Numbered from the stretch's first letter, positions 22,150 to 34,305 are shown. The stretch is DNA of 64,000 bases from Impatiens glandulifera (GCF_907164915.1 NC_061863.1:24285710-24349709); one strand, 5' to 3'. Notes: generated by a model from the letters alone, not told the origin. Made by a program: numbers and translations.

Positions 22150-24250
22150 AGTGTTGGGTTCTTGACTTTCTAGACTGTCCTGGGACTCTTCATTAGAGAA
22201 ATCGTAAACATCACTTGTCTCGATATCCTCAATGGCTATAGCTTGATTACATGGAATACTATTCACATTGAGTGGGGGTTGTCTCACATAGATCTCATCT
22301 TCTCCCGTTATAGAGTCGGTGGCTTCTGGATCCAGGATCTTTCTACTCTGTCTTCGCTTTTCAGCTTGTTTTTCTTTAGTAGGTCTTTTCTAACTTTGAA
22401 CCTCTTTACTACTGGATTCATGTCTGTTATCGATTTTAATTCGCCCTACTTCAGAACCAAGGCTCACTGCCTTATTCAAGACCAAATTGTCTTCTTCTAC
22501 ACTTGATCTTTTAATTTCATAAAACCCAAGATTTTCCAGTTCATTCTCAAGAGCTTCTTTATTGCTTGTTGGTTTTTCAATATTTTTTTGTCCAGGATTT
22601 TCCTGTTAATTATCTCGAAAGGTGGCTTTGAGCCCATGGATCGGGTCATTTCGAAATCTGATGACATTGTTTTTTTGGTTCTTGCTTGCATTCCTAGAAT
22701 TGTGAAGGGTGGACTCACGACCTATTGGAGTGCCATCAGACCCAATTTTTCTTGTTTCATATGGGCCAAGTATTCTCCGTCCCATAGATCTTTGAATTCC
22801 AGAAACTTTAAAACCAGAACATTTTTCATCAAGACCGGTAGTAGCAAGTCTGGTAGCTTGAGTAGTATCCGGATCAGCAAGTCCAGGACCAGGCTTAACA
22901 TAGTCAATATGGCTAGGTAGGGTAGCATTATGAGAAGCTCTAAGACTGATGTGGCTATGTCCAACTTTATCAGGACCGATATCCTGACTAGGATCGATGT
23001 TTTGAATAGGACCTATTCTTGAGAAAACAGAATCCCTAGGACCGATTCCATGAACATGACCGATAGGATCAGCGTTAGTAGGGTCAGCTTGAACCCTTAC
23101 CCACTTCATTTTTTTTCCTATCTTCTTCCTTACCCTTATCTATTCTTGCTTTTGGTTGCCCATCCTATCATTATCAGTGTGTTCATTGATGTTAAGTTCA
23201 GACCTGTTCACATTTCTCTCAACCTGAGCCTGGTTAGAGTCATTGATACCGCCTTCCTGAGCATTGTTATTGGCTTCGATTTTAGATTATTATTGATTGG
23301 ACATTTATTCGTAGCGTATGTGAAAGTGCTACATCATATACATCGATTTGGTTTCCATTCGTATTGTACTGCAATGTCAAATAAATTTCTCAGTCTATCT
23401 TTAAGTTCAAGCTTAATTGGAAGAGAGCTACTTGGATGGATTTCGACACTAACTCTGGCCACAGATGCACGCTCGTAGCCTTCCATTTCTGGGTCAAACA
23501 TAAGTGATTTTACTATAATGCTAGAAATATAGGCCAAACCCATTGGGTTTCACATGTGTGGTGGAACATTCTTGAGATTCACCCAGATTTGTTCAAGTTC
23601 AGGTGGTCATGATTAATATTAACTTCCTCGCTCCACTTGTACAACATGAATCTTTTTCCTTTGATAAAGGTATATTCGCTCTCTATGATCGGCTTTATTT
23701 CGCTTCCATTCCTGAAGGATATAAAGTAGAATCCGTGATCATTGATTGTGATCCTCTCCAGACCAGAGGATTCTCACTGACCCATCAACGTTCTTTTAAC
23801 CTCAACAAACGATGCCTTCATGTTACTCATAAAGTGACCAATTATGACAAACTCCCATGCCTTTACGCATTTTTCTTCAATTTCTGGTGGGAGCTCAAAC
23901 CGGTGCGGATGATCAAGTGTAATTACCTTTGGGTATAAGGTGTTTATCTGGAATTTTCCCTTTTCTGGATCGTTCATGGCATTTCCATTCCACACCTTTA
24001 CTTCTTGCTAGGTTTTGTTTGGGTTGCTCATGATTGTATACACTTTTGTTTTGTTACATTTAGAAATTTTCTTCATGGCGTCAACCGTCCACTTGATCAC
24101 TTCATCATATTGGTCTTTGTTGAAGAGATTCCAATTCTTTAGATAGTGACTGTTGAATTGAGCATTCAATTGATCATTTCTGTCATGGGGCATCGTAATC
24201 TCTTGTTTATTAACTTCGAAAAATATCTTCTTCGTCTGGTTTCTCAATCC
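22150..24250 (-). pseudogene. LINE ORF1 with DUF4283-type domain
   Basis: RNA-binding Gag-like ORF1. The minus-strand frame at 23995-23600 shows CVKAWEFVIIGHFMSN and RTLMGQW, typical of the DUF4283 domain of plant LINE ORF1. It is followed by WVNLKNVPPHMWNPMGLAYI and ASVARVSVEIHPSSSLPIKL near 23540-23400, the conserved downstream block. A variable linker (GPRDSVF, GPDKVGH and similar) runs to about 22600, and the frame ends just before ORF2. No CCHC knuckle could be confirmed. Stops and frameshifts occur throughout. Confidence 0.75.
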
Positions 24251-24253
24251 TGC

Positions 24254-26550
24254 CTAATTTGCTATTTCGTTTTTCCTCATTGACCACGTTGGACCAGTAG
24301 TAGGATCCTTGTTATCAGACTGAGTATTTTCTTTGTAAGGAATTACAGTAGTAGGAGGAGTTGAGGAGATGACTGTTTCAGGGTTACTATCTTTCCTAAC
24401 TTGTTTGTTCTTTTCGGCCCATCTAACCCTTGTATTTCCCACAAAACTGTTGCCTTCAATTGTTCCAATCTTCTTTAGAATATCCCCTTCAGTACTCTTC
24501 TTTTGTGTGCCAGTTTTCCTCTTTTGAATGCTATCAATTGGAATTTTAGGATCCAGATTAACGAGTGGAGAAAACGCACCAATGTTCAATATCTTAGTGT
24601 TAGCCTCGGGTGTCATAGTTTCCTTGGGATTTACTTCATCATTTTTCTTGGAACTTAAGTTATTTACCTTCATGTTTTTCATTTCTTTGATTTTCGATCC
24701 ATTCTTACCCTTCTTAGCTGTTTTAGAATTATTCGATCTTGTTACTTGACCGATCCTTTCAATTTCAGCACTTGTTTTGGAAGAACTATGCCCCTTTGCT
24801 TTTGGTTTGATCTTTGCTGCTGACATCTTCTTCATGGACTTATGATATTCAAGATCAAATATTATTGTCTCATCATAGTCGGTGATATCGCCTGATTCCA
24901 AATCAACATCCATGCTTTGGTTCTTTTGATTCGACTGGTAGCTCATAGCTTTGATTGTAGAGTTATCATACTATCGATTAGGACCGAAAGAGGCAGCAAT
25001 TGTATGACCAGAAATGTAAGTAGCACCAGGGCTTATGTGAGCAACCAAATTATCTTTTGTCAAACCCAACCAAGCGAAAACAGTTGGTTAACCCCTTATC
25101 AGACTCAGCCAAACGAAAATCGTTGGCTAACCCCTTATCAGACTCAGCCAAGCGAAAACCGTTGGCTAATTCTTCCAGTTTCATACATTCTTCACCTCTT
25201 ATACCTTGACTTATATTCTGACCCAACTTATTTGTAGCATCCATGAGATCCATACCCAGATCCAGATTTTCAAATAGATTGTCATTCATGGTGCCATCAA
25301 CAAACGAATCAATATAATTTCCAGCCAAGTTTTCACCATTTACTATACCAATCAAGTTTAGTTCATCATCCTTTAGATCTATTTTATTAAGCTTTTCTGA
25401 TTTAGCTGAATTTATTTCCATGACCAGCTCTAACTCAGATCCAATTTCTTTAGTGTTTTCAGATTCTGTTAGACTATGTCCTTCAACAGTTTCAGCTAGA
25501 TGTGTAGGTTGTTTAGAAGATCCTGCAATATTAGCCTCAATTTCAGAATCCTGGACGCATTTAGTATCTTCTGTCTAACCTTTTCTAGCATAGTCCATAG
25601 TCTGGTTGTCTAACTTTTCATCTAATCTTTAGTAGGGAAGGTAGACTTAGCATTCTGATCATCAATGGAACCCAAGACTTTTAGTTTTGTAAGATTTCCC
25701 ATTACAGAACAAGATTATGAAATTATATCATTCTTTGGACCCAATGGACTCAGAGCAGCTGATATCTCCAACTATGTAGAAGCAATTTCAATATGACTCA
25801 TTTTTCCCAGTTCAGCATCCTCTCTAGTTGGACCGGTAGACTCTGTTTTCTGATCTTTCTCTGCAACTGAATATCCCAAACTGTCATGTTTTTCTGTTTC
25901 TGAAACTAATCTCAACCTTGTAATATTCTTTGAACCTACTAATTCTCGACCTGCAGTCTTATTCAGCCCTGTCATATTTACCTCAATAGGAACCTCGATA
26001 TCAACTTCATTAGAATTATTCAAAACAGACACATATCTCAGCTTAATGTTTTCACCCGATGCAGAAATAGATCCCAAATTGAGCTTTTAATAGGATCCCA
26101 TAAACCTGTACAATTTATGTCATTTTCCTGCATTACCTTAGAGCCCTTTTGATAGATTATTTCCAACTTTGGGACCGAATTTTCAGCACAAACAACCTGA
26201 TTGTCATCAGTTTCATCTAGGCAAGATTTCAAATCCAATTTCCCAACAGAATGACCGATCAGATCTAGGGTACCAATTACAGACCCTAACGGTTCATTCT
26301 GTGTAGTAATTCCAATAACAATAGATATTTCTGGAATTAAAGTCCTATCATTTCTATATGCAGTACTATCTTTTCCTATCAATTCAGTCCTATCATTTCT
26401 ATTATGAACATGCATATCATTACAGTATGAATCCCCAATAGAACTATTCTCATATAATTCATCAGCATGTGGAAAAGAACTCATGCCCGATGATGTATTT
26501 GGCATAGAATCAATAGGCGCATCTTTTCCATTTTTTAGAACTTCATCCAT
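24254..26550 (-). pseudogene. LINE ORF1 N-terminal low-complexity extension
   Basis: Four decayed frames (26550-26038, 26077-25772, 25421-25050, 24946-24254) rich in Asn, Asp, Ser and Lys. Recognisable pieces are MDEVLKNGKDAP at the top, a tandem peptide repeat ANGFRLAESDKGL / ANDFRLAESDKGL near 25110, and a basic stretch KTAKKGKNGSK near 24720. No known domain. Placed in ORF1 by position and continuity. It is present almost unchanged in copy B (42453-44739), which starts at this region's low-coordinate end. Confidence 0.55.
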
Positions 26551-26598
26551 GATTTTTGGCTTCTGCTTCCTGGGATTGTTAAGAGACCTGCGAGTTCG

Positions 26599-27497
26599 TC
26601 TATCACAATTTTTAGATTTGACAATGAAACAATAATTGAATTACAGACAACAACAACAACAATCAATTAACATCTATAGCGTTTTTACTTTGATTTTACT
26701 TGTGACTTTCTCAAATGAAATATCCCATATCTGGCATAGCTTTCTATTCTCTTCATTCTTTTCGATTCCTCTCCATGATTGAATGAGTGCATCTCCATCT
26801 GAAGTTATATCTCCCCAAATATCTTCAGCATTTCTACTTCTTCCCCTATGAGTTCTTGAATTTCTTTCTTTCCAGATATTATAGATTACTTCTCCAAAGT
26901 AGCATTTCAACATACTTAAATAGAAGGAGCTTCCTTTTACTTTATTCTTCATCCACTCTTGGATTTCTTCCCATATTCTTGGAAAGTTGATGATGTTAAT
27001 ATTTGCAGCATACCTTCTCCATATTTGTATTACAAAAGAGCATTCACCAAATAAATAGTTTATGCTTTCCTCAACTCCCGAACATAGGACACAGTTAATA
27101 TCAAAAATATTTATGTATTTTTGAATTCTATCTTTTGTTGTCAACATTTTCCTGTATACCAGCCAGAGAATAAATTGGTGATGAGGAATAATCTTTGGAT
27201 ACCATACCACATTATGTCAATATACCTCTTGTCATCTTGTTCTAACCATTTCTCATGTCTTTCTTGTAATGAACTTCTCGTTGATTTCTGTTTTCTAGCA
27301 TATTTTATCATTTTTTTATTTGAGTTGCTTCTGCCTCATTAAGTTTATGATTCTATCACTTTATGGAATACGCCTTAAAAGTGAATCACATTTACTTTCA
27401 TAGACGTCTTTAAATGTGTATTTAATGTATTATCTTCTAACTCTACTTCTTTGCATTTTTTCTTTGAATATAATGAGAATATTATCCAGCCAAGGAT
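26599..27497 (-). mobile_element. 5'-truncated older LINE, coding part
   Basis: Holds the ORF2 C-terminus, including a 178-codon open frame (27210-26674) with a zf-RVT domain: PHHQFILWLVYRKMLTTKDR, CVLCSGVEESINYLFGEC, then VIYNIWKERNSRTH. Upstream lies FGYDPWLDN, typical of the region between RT and zf-RVT, where the element is 5'-truncated at about 27497. A (GTT)n stretch lies near 26645. The target duplication is probably ATATTCAAAT (near 18235) and ATATCCAAAC (near 27499). It continues as the tail at 18246-18338. Confidence 0.8.
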
Positions 27498-27539
27498 CAT
27501 ATCCAAACTTTATGCCTTATTGGGTATATTTTTAATCAA

Positions 27540-28030
27540 ACCATAATTAAAATTATTTTAATAATTTTTTAATTAATCACATCACTCAATTTATTAACAA
27601 AAATATTAAAAAAAAAATAATATAGTTTATTATTATATAATGATGGTTAGAGCGACGTTGAGACAGCGACTTCCCAACGATCCCCACCTGACAGCCACGT
27701 AAAAGAATACGATGTTAAAAAAAATTATTATGTAAAAAGTTAGAGAGAGAAAGTTATAAATGTAAAAAGTTAGAGAAATAAAATTATAAATGTAAAAACT
27801 TAGAGAGAGAAAGTTAAGTTTGGAATCATTCTGTCCCGAACATGATTTTCTCTATCTAATTTTTTATATGATAAATTTTATTTTATTTTTCTTACCGTGA
27901 CTTATTTTTTCACGTGACTACTAGGTGGGAAGTCACTGTGGAGTAGCTGCCTAACACTTATCTCTCTATCATTACACACCTACTCAAAATAACCGCTAAC
28001 TAAATTTTCTAAATAATTCAATAATTATTT
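27540..28030. mobile_element. Inverted-repeat (foldback/MULE-type MITE) element, A copy 1
   Basis: The left part GTTAGAGCGACGTTGAGACA, then CCCAACGATCCCCACCTG, is mirrored by the right part read backwards (GATAGAGAGATAAGTGTTAG, CTTCCCACCTAGTAGTCACG), with matching AAAAAGTTAGAGAGAGAAA inner arms. Arms are about 150 bp and roughly 70 percent alike. The same element lies at 32360-32890, 45730-46220 and 50350-50890. Confidence 0.65.
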
Positions 28031-28118
28031 GAAAAACCTATTTGAGCAAGCTCTTAGAAGTTAAAAGTAACGCACACACGAGATCGGTCATATCATCTAG
28101 AAATGATTTAGATTCACC

Positions 28119-28222
28119 AAAATATATATATATATATTCATATATATATATATATTCATATATATATATATATATATATTCATATATATATATATATTCA
28201 TATATATATATATATTCATATT
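28119..28222. repeat. (AT)n with spaced TTCATATA interruptions
   Basis: Five ATTCATAT interruptions punctuate the AT tract. Copy B has a pure AT run here (46309-46362), so the tract changed after duplication. Confidence 0.9.
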
Positions 28223-28283
28223 GAAACATATATATAGGCCCATCACAAAACACCTTAAAATTTCTTGAAAAATGTATCAAGAT

Positions 28284-28546
28284 CAGGGTCGACCATGGGT
28301 AAGCCCAGCAAGCCCACGGGTTAGGGTAGCCCATCCCATTTAATAAAAATATTAGGTTATTTAGTTAAATGTATTAATTGTTTTAAGATAAGAGTGTATA
28401 GTATAATGGTTTAGGATGGAAAATATATATTATTATTTGGTTATAGGTTCAAATCTCAATAAAAAATAAATTTTTGAATAATTTTTCTAAATAAAATTAG
28501 GGCAGCCAAAAGGGCTGGGGCAGCCCAATTCTCAGAGCCGACACTA
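28284..28546. mobile_element. 263-bp hAT-type MITE (A copy 1)
   Basis: Ends CAGGGTCGACC...CGACACTA with flanking ATCAAGAT (28276-28283) and ATTAAGAT (28547-28554), an 8-bp target duplication with one mismatch. The copy B counterpart keeps a perfect pair. Confidence 0.8.
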
Positions 28547-28549
28547 ATT

Positions 28550-28720
28550 AAGATGAGATCTAAAATCCCTTCACAATAATAAAGATTCAAATCTCTTAAC
28601 AACGATAAGAACTAGAAAAAAAATTCTTGATCCAAAATGTATCAAGATGAGATCCAAAATCCCTTCACAATAAAAAAGATTCAAATCGCCTAAGAACCTG
28701 ACAAATAACCAATATATCTA
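28550..28720 (+). repeat. 94-bp direct repeat
   Basis: AGATGAGATC.AAAATCCCTT starts near 28551 and again at 28645. It is also present in the three other copies of this block (33335, 46700, 51345). Confidence 0.8.
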
Positions 28721-28821
28721 AGTTATCTTCCATAAGCCTATATTATATATTTTAACATGTTTAAATTTCATTGTGATATCGTAACTTTTGGTTAACTCCT
28801 TATTTAACTATATTAGTTTAA

Positions 28822-29140
28822 CTAGAAAAATTCAAGGTGTGAAGCACATAAATAAAAATATAAAATAAATAAATTTTAAATAATAATAATATGTGTTTAA
28901 TGTTTAAAATTCTTAATAAATCATGAATAATATATTAAAATAAAAAATAGAACACTCTTATTTCATATTTTATTTATTTCGGTAAAACAACTCAACTTTT
29001 CACATATCTCATCACATATTTTTTCCAATGAACCTCTCATCTTGTGACCATGCATTTTCATTTGGTTATCAAATATGTTAAGGTGATATTAAGTTAAAAT
29101 GTGTTCTCATATATTTTATGCAATGTTTAAGCTTAATATT
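28822..29140 (-). mobile_element. Helitron 3' fragment, inverted relative to 15134-16219
   Basis: Read on the minus strand it matches 15990-16219: GGTCACAAGATGA, TTGTTTTACCGA, ATTTTAATATATTATT, then a GTGCTTCACAC hairpin, TTGAATTTTT and CTAG at 28825-28822. Also in copy B at 46972-47300. The 5' end was not found. Confidence 0.65.
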
Positions 29141-29701
29141 CCATACATAGGGCCGTGCAAAAATACAAGAATACCGATAATCGAATCAAACTGATAGATT
29201 ATCGTTTTTATTTTGCTAGTTTATCGGTTAAACGGTTCTAGTAGTTCTGATTAATCGGTTTTTACTAGTTAAACGGTTCGATTTTGATTAAACTATTTTT
29301 CTACCAGTTTAACCGGTAAATCGATAATAATTTAATTATATATTTTATAAATTATATTAGTTATTTTTTAAATATTAAATATATTATAATATTTAATAAC
29401 CTATACATAATAACACAATATGAATAAAATAGGCCAAAGTAAGAGTTTTGAAAAACATATAGAGTTTGTCACTTAATTTATTTAATTTAACTTAAATGTT
29501 CATTTAATTTGTTTCATTATTTTAACATATATATATATATGATAAATAATTGGGGGAAGGAATTTGCGAGAGGAAATGATGTGTTACAATTTGATTCGTC
29601 GAAAAAATAATAAATTTTCTCTCTATTCTCTCTCTCCTCACACTTTATCCCTTTTCCAGAAACAATGATGTAGTATGACAGGTTATTCCCTCTCCTTATC
29701 A

Positions 29702-29764
<63 letters not shown>

Positions 29765-29970
29765 TTATTCAATTAATGAAATTTATTTAATAAATTTATT
29801 ACTTAATTAAAATAATCAAATTATCGGTTCTTAGTTAAATCCAGTTAATCTACTGAAACCGATAGAATCAAAACCGGTAAAATTGATACCAATACTAATC
29901 GGTTAACCGATTTGTTAAATAAAAGGAAAAATCGGGCTTAATCGAAACCGTTTAACGATTTGTTCCCAAT
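29140..29970. mobile_element. AACCGGTT-rich repeat beginning GGGCCGTGCAAAA, with nested AT-flanked insert
   Basis: Starts GGGCCGTGCAAAAATACA and is dense in CGGTT/AACCG words, a style common in plant hAT MITEs. A section at 29515-29760 bounded by AT tracts looks like a secondary insertion. The right terminus is unclear. Copy B: 47290-48100. Confidence 0.45.
29704..29760. repeat. (AT)n microsatellite
   Basis: A 57-bp AT tract; only about 24 bp in copy B (47858-47881). Confidence 0.95.
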
Positions 29971-30029
29971 CAAATTTTAAGAAAGAAGAAAAACCAACGA
30001 GGTTAAAGCCAGCATATTCAAACCAAAAT

Positions 30030-30132
30030 GGATAACTCGTGAAGGTCCATCATTGTGAAATGTGTGTCCAAGAAGGTCATACGAGACGTAACTAACGATG
30101 TCCTGAGCAAATTCGTCAATAATTTAGGTAAG
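30030..30132 (+). other. Possible host exon fragment with 5' splice site
   Basis: A short frame reading KCVSKKVIRDVTNDVLSKF and ending at TTTAG|GTAAGTG, a strong plant 5' splice donor. The upstream part has a stop after ATGGATAACTCG. I do not recognise the protein. Copy B (48150-48255) reads the same but has TTTAGGGAAGTG, so the donor is lost there. Confidence 0.3.
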
Positions 30133-30139
30133 TGATGAT

Positions 30140-31570
30140 TGCAATCATTTTTATGAAAATTAATTGTTATATTGTTATGGTTAAGGTATTTTAAATTTGT
30201 TAGTATTTATCAATTATTTATGAGAATACTAAAGTGATTATTTATTATATTATATAAATAATAATTTAAATGTATATATATATATTAAAATATAAAAAAA
30301 ATTAATTTATAAAAAATAATAATTAAATATATATATATCAAAATATAAATAATCAAATTTGTAAAAATAATAATTTAAAATATATATAAAAACATAAATA
30401 ATTTAATTTACACAAATAATAATTTAAATATATCACATTAATAAAAATAATAATTAAAAATATGTATATAATAATAAGTTTAAATGTAATAAATAAAAAA
30501 TTTTAAAAAACTGAGTTTGAACCGTTAGTTTAAAAATGAATAAATAAAGTAGGTTAGTTTGAGAGGTTAAACTTGAAAATTAGTTTATGTTCTATATGTG
30601 GTGGTGATGAACACATTTCTAAAATGTTGTTTAAGAGAGTTTAGTGCGAAAAAACAATCCTCAAACTCAACTTTTCCGATTACGACATGAATCACATGAT
30701 GGATTGTTGAGAAATTTTGGTATAACTATCAAACTATGTACAAGTTGATATGGGGTTTGGATTAGGATAGATTTAGTTGTATTTGGTATTACATGTTTTT
30801 GAAGGATTGGGCAGGGAATGTTTTTGGATCGGTAAAAGAAAAAATGTGACCTAAAGTTTTGGTTTGTTGTTAACATAGTAATGCTCAACATTCTTGATCT
30901 TGGCTTAGTTTTCGACCAAGAAATCAGGTTTCTCATCCGACTGTGAGAAGAGGTTAGACAACCGACTGAGAAATCAAATTGTTCGGCCAAATAAATTTGT
31001 CATCCAAACGAGAGGAGCAACAACCGACCGAGGAAGCAACGTCTCCCTTCTGTCCATGGATAATTTCCCAGGGCCTCCTTTTATTTACACACTTTGTGCC
31101 TAGGTCTTCTGTGCCCGCCTACCCGCGCCGTGCATCCGTTGACTGCCTTTTCCAGTCAGTTGACCAACCCGCTGGTCCCTCAACCCGAGCCTAGATTTGA
31201 GTGGGAGGCTCGGTCCGCCGACAACCTTAAGGTTTTGTTTGTCTTTTAGATTTCTACACTTTCTTTCTTTTCTACTTTTAATTGCTTTAATTAATTTTAA
31301 AAAAATTAAAAAATATATAAAACGCATAAAAATAACATTTCCAAAAAAAAACAAAAAAAATACAATTTGATAAGGCCCGTGTGGGATTTAATTTATATTT
31401 AAACTAGCCTCTTAATTCTTTTTTTAGTTACACTTTACATGAGTATAGCTGTATCAACCTAGTCACATGTATGTTCGAATTCATCTTTAAACACATGTAT
31501 TAAGATGTAATTAATAAATAAATAAAGTATAAAATCACATTCTTTTAAATGACCCAAAGTTTATAATAGA
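30140..31570. other. AT-rich noncoding stretch
   Basis: 30230-30500 is a patchwork of AATAATTTAAATATATA words. 30640-31230 is less AT-rich and has frames on both strands, but none has recognisable motifs, and copy B breaks them. In A an insertion of about 35 bp relative to B lies near 31160. No gene is supported. Confidence 0.5.
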
Positions 31571-31580
31571 GACCATCCCT

Positions 31581-31836
31581 TGTCGAGCATGTGAGACATA
31601 ACGTCAATTTTTTTTCTCACATTTAATCAAGCACACATGACTAAGAACAAAATATCTAAATTGTGCTTGGAACACGCAAAAATAAATTTTCTTTCCTAAT
31701 TTCTCATTGTCGAGCATGTGAGACATAACGTCAATTTTTTTTCTCACATGTAATCAAGCACACATGACTAAGAACAAAATATCTAAATTGTGCTTGGAAC
31801 ACGCAAAAATAAATTTTCTTTCCTAATTTCTCAAAT
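31581..31836 (+). repeat. 128-bp perfect tandem duplication private to copy A
   Basis: TGTCGAGCATGTGAGACATA begins at 31581 and 31709; the two units are almost identical. Copy B has one unit (from about 49670), so the duplication followed the 18-kb event or a unit was lost in B. Confidence 0.9.
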
Positions 31837-32359
31837 GTTAAATTAAGTGACGAATTAAAAAAATCAAACTAGTCCAAAATGAACTCTTTATCCCAATTTT
31901 AATTGCGCCTACCATTTCAGTTCATCATCTAAGTAGAGAGTAAATGTGAATTATGGGGAGATGATTATCGAACCAATACACAATCTTTCCGAGAGACGAT
32001 ATTTGAGTGTTATAACTAACTAATAGTAATATATTACAAACTTAGTCTTTTAGTATATTCTTTTTAAAACAACTTCACCTTGCACATTAATCCTCTTGTT
32101 TTCAACATAATTGGAGTTTTATTAATGGTTAGTTAGATATCACATGAATAGGTCTTATTTATTATGAATTCTATTAATGGTTAGTTAGATGTCACATCAA
32201 GAGGTCTTGATTATTTTTTACATTGTTTCTATTAATGTTATAATTTTTTATTTTAAATGACATCGTTCACATAATATTTTTTTTATATATATATATATAT
32301 ACGAAATTTATCTTAGTAATTACCTTTCTTTAAAAAATTTTAAAAAAATTACTTGTTAG

Positions 32360-32890
32360 GTTGATTTTTAATCAAATCATAATTAAAAATTATTTAATTC
32401 ATTTTTTTAATCAATCACATCATTCAATTTATTAACAAAATACTAAAATACCCTTTTTAAAAATATAGTTTATTATTATATATTAATAACTTTTAAATCT
32501 TTTAAAAAAAAATGAATAAGGATAGAGAGAACGACGTTGAGGCTGCAATTCCCAACAATCCCTACCTGGAAGCCACATAGAAAAAATAAGCCAGGGTGTG
32601 AAAAAATAAATTTATCATATAAAATGTTAGAGAGAAAAATTATAAATGTAAAAAGTTATAAAGATAAAGTCACATTCATGAACATTTTTCCAATTTCTCT
32701 CTTGAACTTTTTACATGATAAATTTTATTTTTTTTACACCGTGACTTATTTTTTCCACGTGGCTGCTAGATGGGAGATCATTGTGGAGTAGCTTCCCCAA
32801 CATCGCTCTCTCTATCATTACACCTACTCAAAATCATCACTAACTAACATTTTCTAAAAAATTTAATAATTATTTAAAAAACATATTTGA
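32360..32890. mobile_element. Inverted-repeat element, A copy 2
   Basis: Same element as 27540-28030: GAACGACGTTGAGGCTGCAA with CCCTACCTGGAAGCCACAT on the left, mirrored by CACGTGGCTGCTAGATGGG on the right. Confidence 0.65.
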
Positions 32891-33048
32891 ACAAGCTCTT
32901 AAAAGTTAAAAGTAACGCACACACAAGATCGGTCATATCATCCCGAAATAATTTAGATTCGCCAATATATTTATATATTCGCATTGAAACATAGATAATG
33001 GCCCATCTCGAAACACCTTACAATTTCTTGATCCAAAATGTATAAGAT

Positions 33049-33334
33049 CATGGTCGGCCTTAAGGTAAGCCTGACAAACCCACGGATTAGGGTAGCCCAT
33101 CCCATTTAATATTAATATTAGGTTAGTTAGTTAATGTATTAATTATTTTAACATAAAAGTGTATATCATAATGGTTTAGGATAAAAAAATGTTTTTTATT
33201 TGGTTATAATTTCAAATTTCACCAAAAGAACGTATTTTTGAACAATATTTTTATAAACAAAATTATGGCAGTCAAATTCTTTTCACGTTTTATACTCTAG
33301 GGCTGGGGCAGCCCAATCTTTAGGGTCGACACTA
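33049..33334. mobile_element. hAT-type MITE (A copy 2)
   Basis: CATGGTCGGCC...GTCGACACTA with ATCAAGAT on the right (33335-33342); the left duplication is damaged (ATAAGAT). Confidence 0.75.
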
Positions 33335-33639
33335 ATCAAGATAAGATCCAAAATCCCTTCACAATAAGTAAGATTCAAATCGCCTAACAACGATAAGAAC
33401 CAGACAAAAAAAATTCTTGATCCAAATTGTATCAAGATGAGATCCAAAATCCCTTCACAATAAGAAATATTCAAATTTCCTAAGAATGATAAGAACCAGA
33501 CAAACAACCAATATATCTTATCTAAGTTATCTTTCATATGCCTATATTACATATTTTAACATGCTTAAATTTCATTGTGATATTGCAACTTTTGGTTAAC
33601 TTCTTATTTAACCATATTAGACTTATCTGGTGTCAAACT

Positions 33640-34130
33640 AGTTTCTACTTTTGATAGTAGAAATACATATTCATTTTTTTATATTTATTTGAGCAAAAAT
33701 TTTCTAATTTTCACATATTTAGTTTTATTTCTTAAATTTCTTTAATGAGTATTGAAATTTGATTGTTCACATTTCTCTATACCCAACTTTTCTATTTTAT
33801 TATTTATTTAACTGACAAGGTCAATAAATTAATTAATCGATTATTTATTTTATCTTTATGTGTATTGTAAAATATTTTAAGGGACTATATGGTTGATTCA
33901 AATAGTTTATTAAAAGTGAAACATAAAATATTTTCACTTCTATATTATCAAACTTTAATGTTTATCAAGAAAACAATCTGCATCTATATAACACTAGATG
34001 ACTTTGTTAGTTTTGTAGAGATAAAAAGGTCGAGTGATAAATTACCTTTAATTTTTCAACTGTACATTCAAATTAATTTCAGTCTTGAATATCCATCTAC
34101 AACTTATATATTTTTTTCCTTGAACGATTA
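33640..34130. other. AT-rich spacer
   Basis: No gene, repeat boundary or motif recognised. The open frame at 33889-34131 is lost in copy B, where about 110 bp is missing, so it is not coding. Confidence 0.5.
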
Positions 34131-34179
34131 ACAATTTTCCAGGTTTGATTATCTTCTAAGACTTTTAATTATTATTACA

Positions 34180-34305
34180 TGACATTTTTCCAACCAATAT
34201 TCATAGAAGCTTATTGGTATGAACGAGGTTCATTTGTTTTTTTAATGTTCATTAAGAATGACTCCTTATTTGAATCATTTAAATTATCTTGGAAATGAAA
34301 AGTTT
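34180..34305 (-). pseudogene. Copia RT N-terminal remnant (continues at 35960)
   Basis: On the minus strand it reads EPRSYQ, a stop, ASMNIGWKNVM, matching the start of Copia RT. The hAT element at 34314-35951 separates it from its integrase part. Copy B: 52095-52215. Confidence 0.6.

Larger units (their letters stand above)
18339..26598 (-). mobile_element. L1-type LINE, near full length but decayed, inserted in an older LINE
   Basis: Minus-strand order is ORF1 (about 26550-22150), ORF2 endonuclease, RT, zinc-knuckle tail, then a 3' UTR ending GAAATGACGCTATGTCGTTT, CCACCCCCC and an A run at 18339. Imperfect target duplications flank it: TCTAGACAATTTCTAG (18323-18338) and TCTATCACAATTTTTAG (near 26599-26615). 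At about 8.3 kb it is long for a plant L1, because ORF1 has a long low-complexity N-terminal extension. Many stops and frameshifts disable both ORFs. The tandem-duplication breakpoint at 24263 lies inside ORF1. Confidence 0.85.
32105..33625 (+). repeat. Second copy of the old local duplication (A)
   Basis: Matches 18020-18240 plus 27500-28815, including the foldback element, the hAT MITE and the 94-bp repeat, at clearly lower identity than A versus B. It therefore predates the LINE insertions and the 18-kb duplication. Confidence 0.8.

Noticed and set aside
24917..25237. Plus-strand frame with QTQPSENRWLTPY repeats
   Set aside because: Antisense shadow of the repeated peptide segment in LINE ORF1.
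28038..28334. Open frames rich in YIYIYE/SYIYIY repeats
   Set aside because: They are translations of the (AT)n tract and its TTCATA interruptions; the tract differs in copy B.
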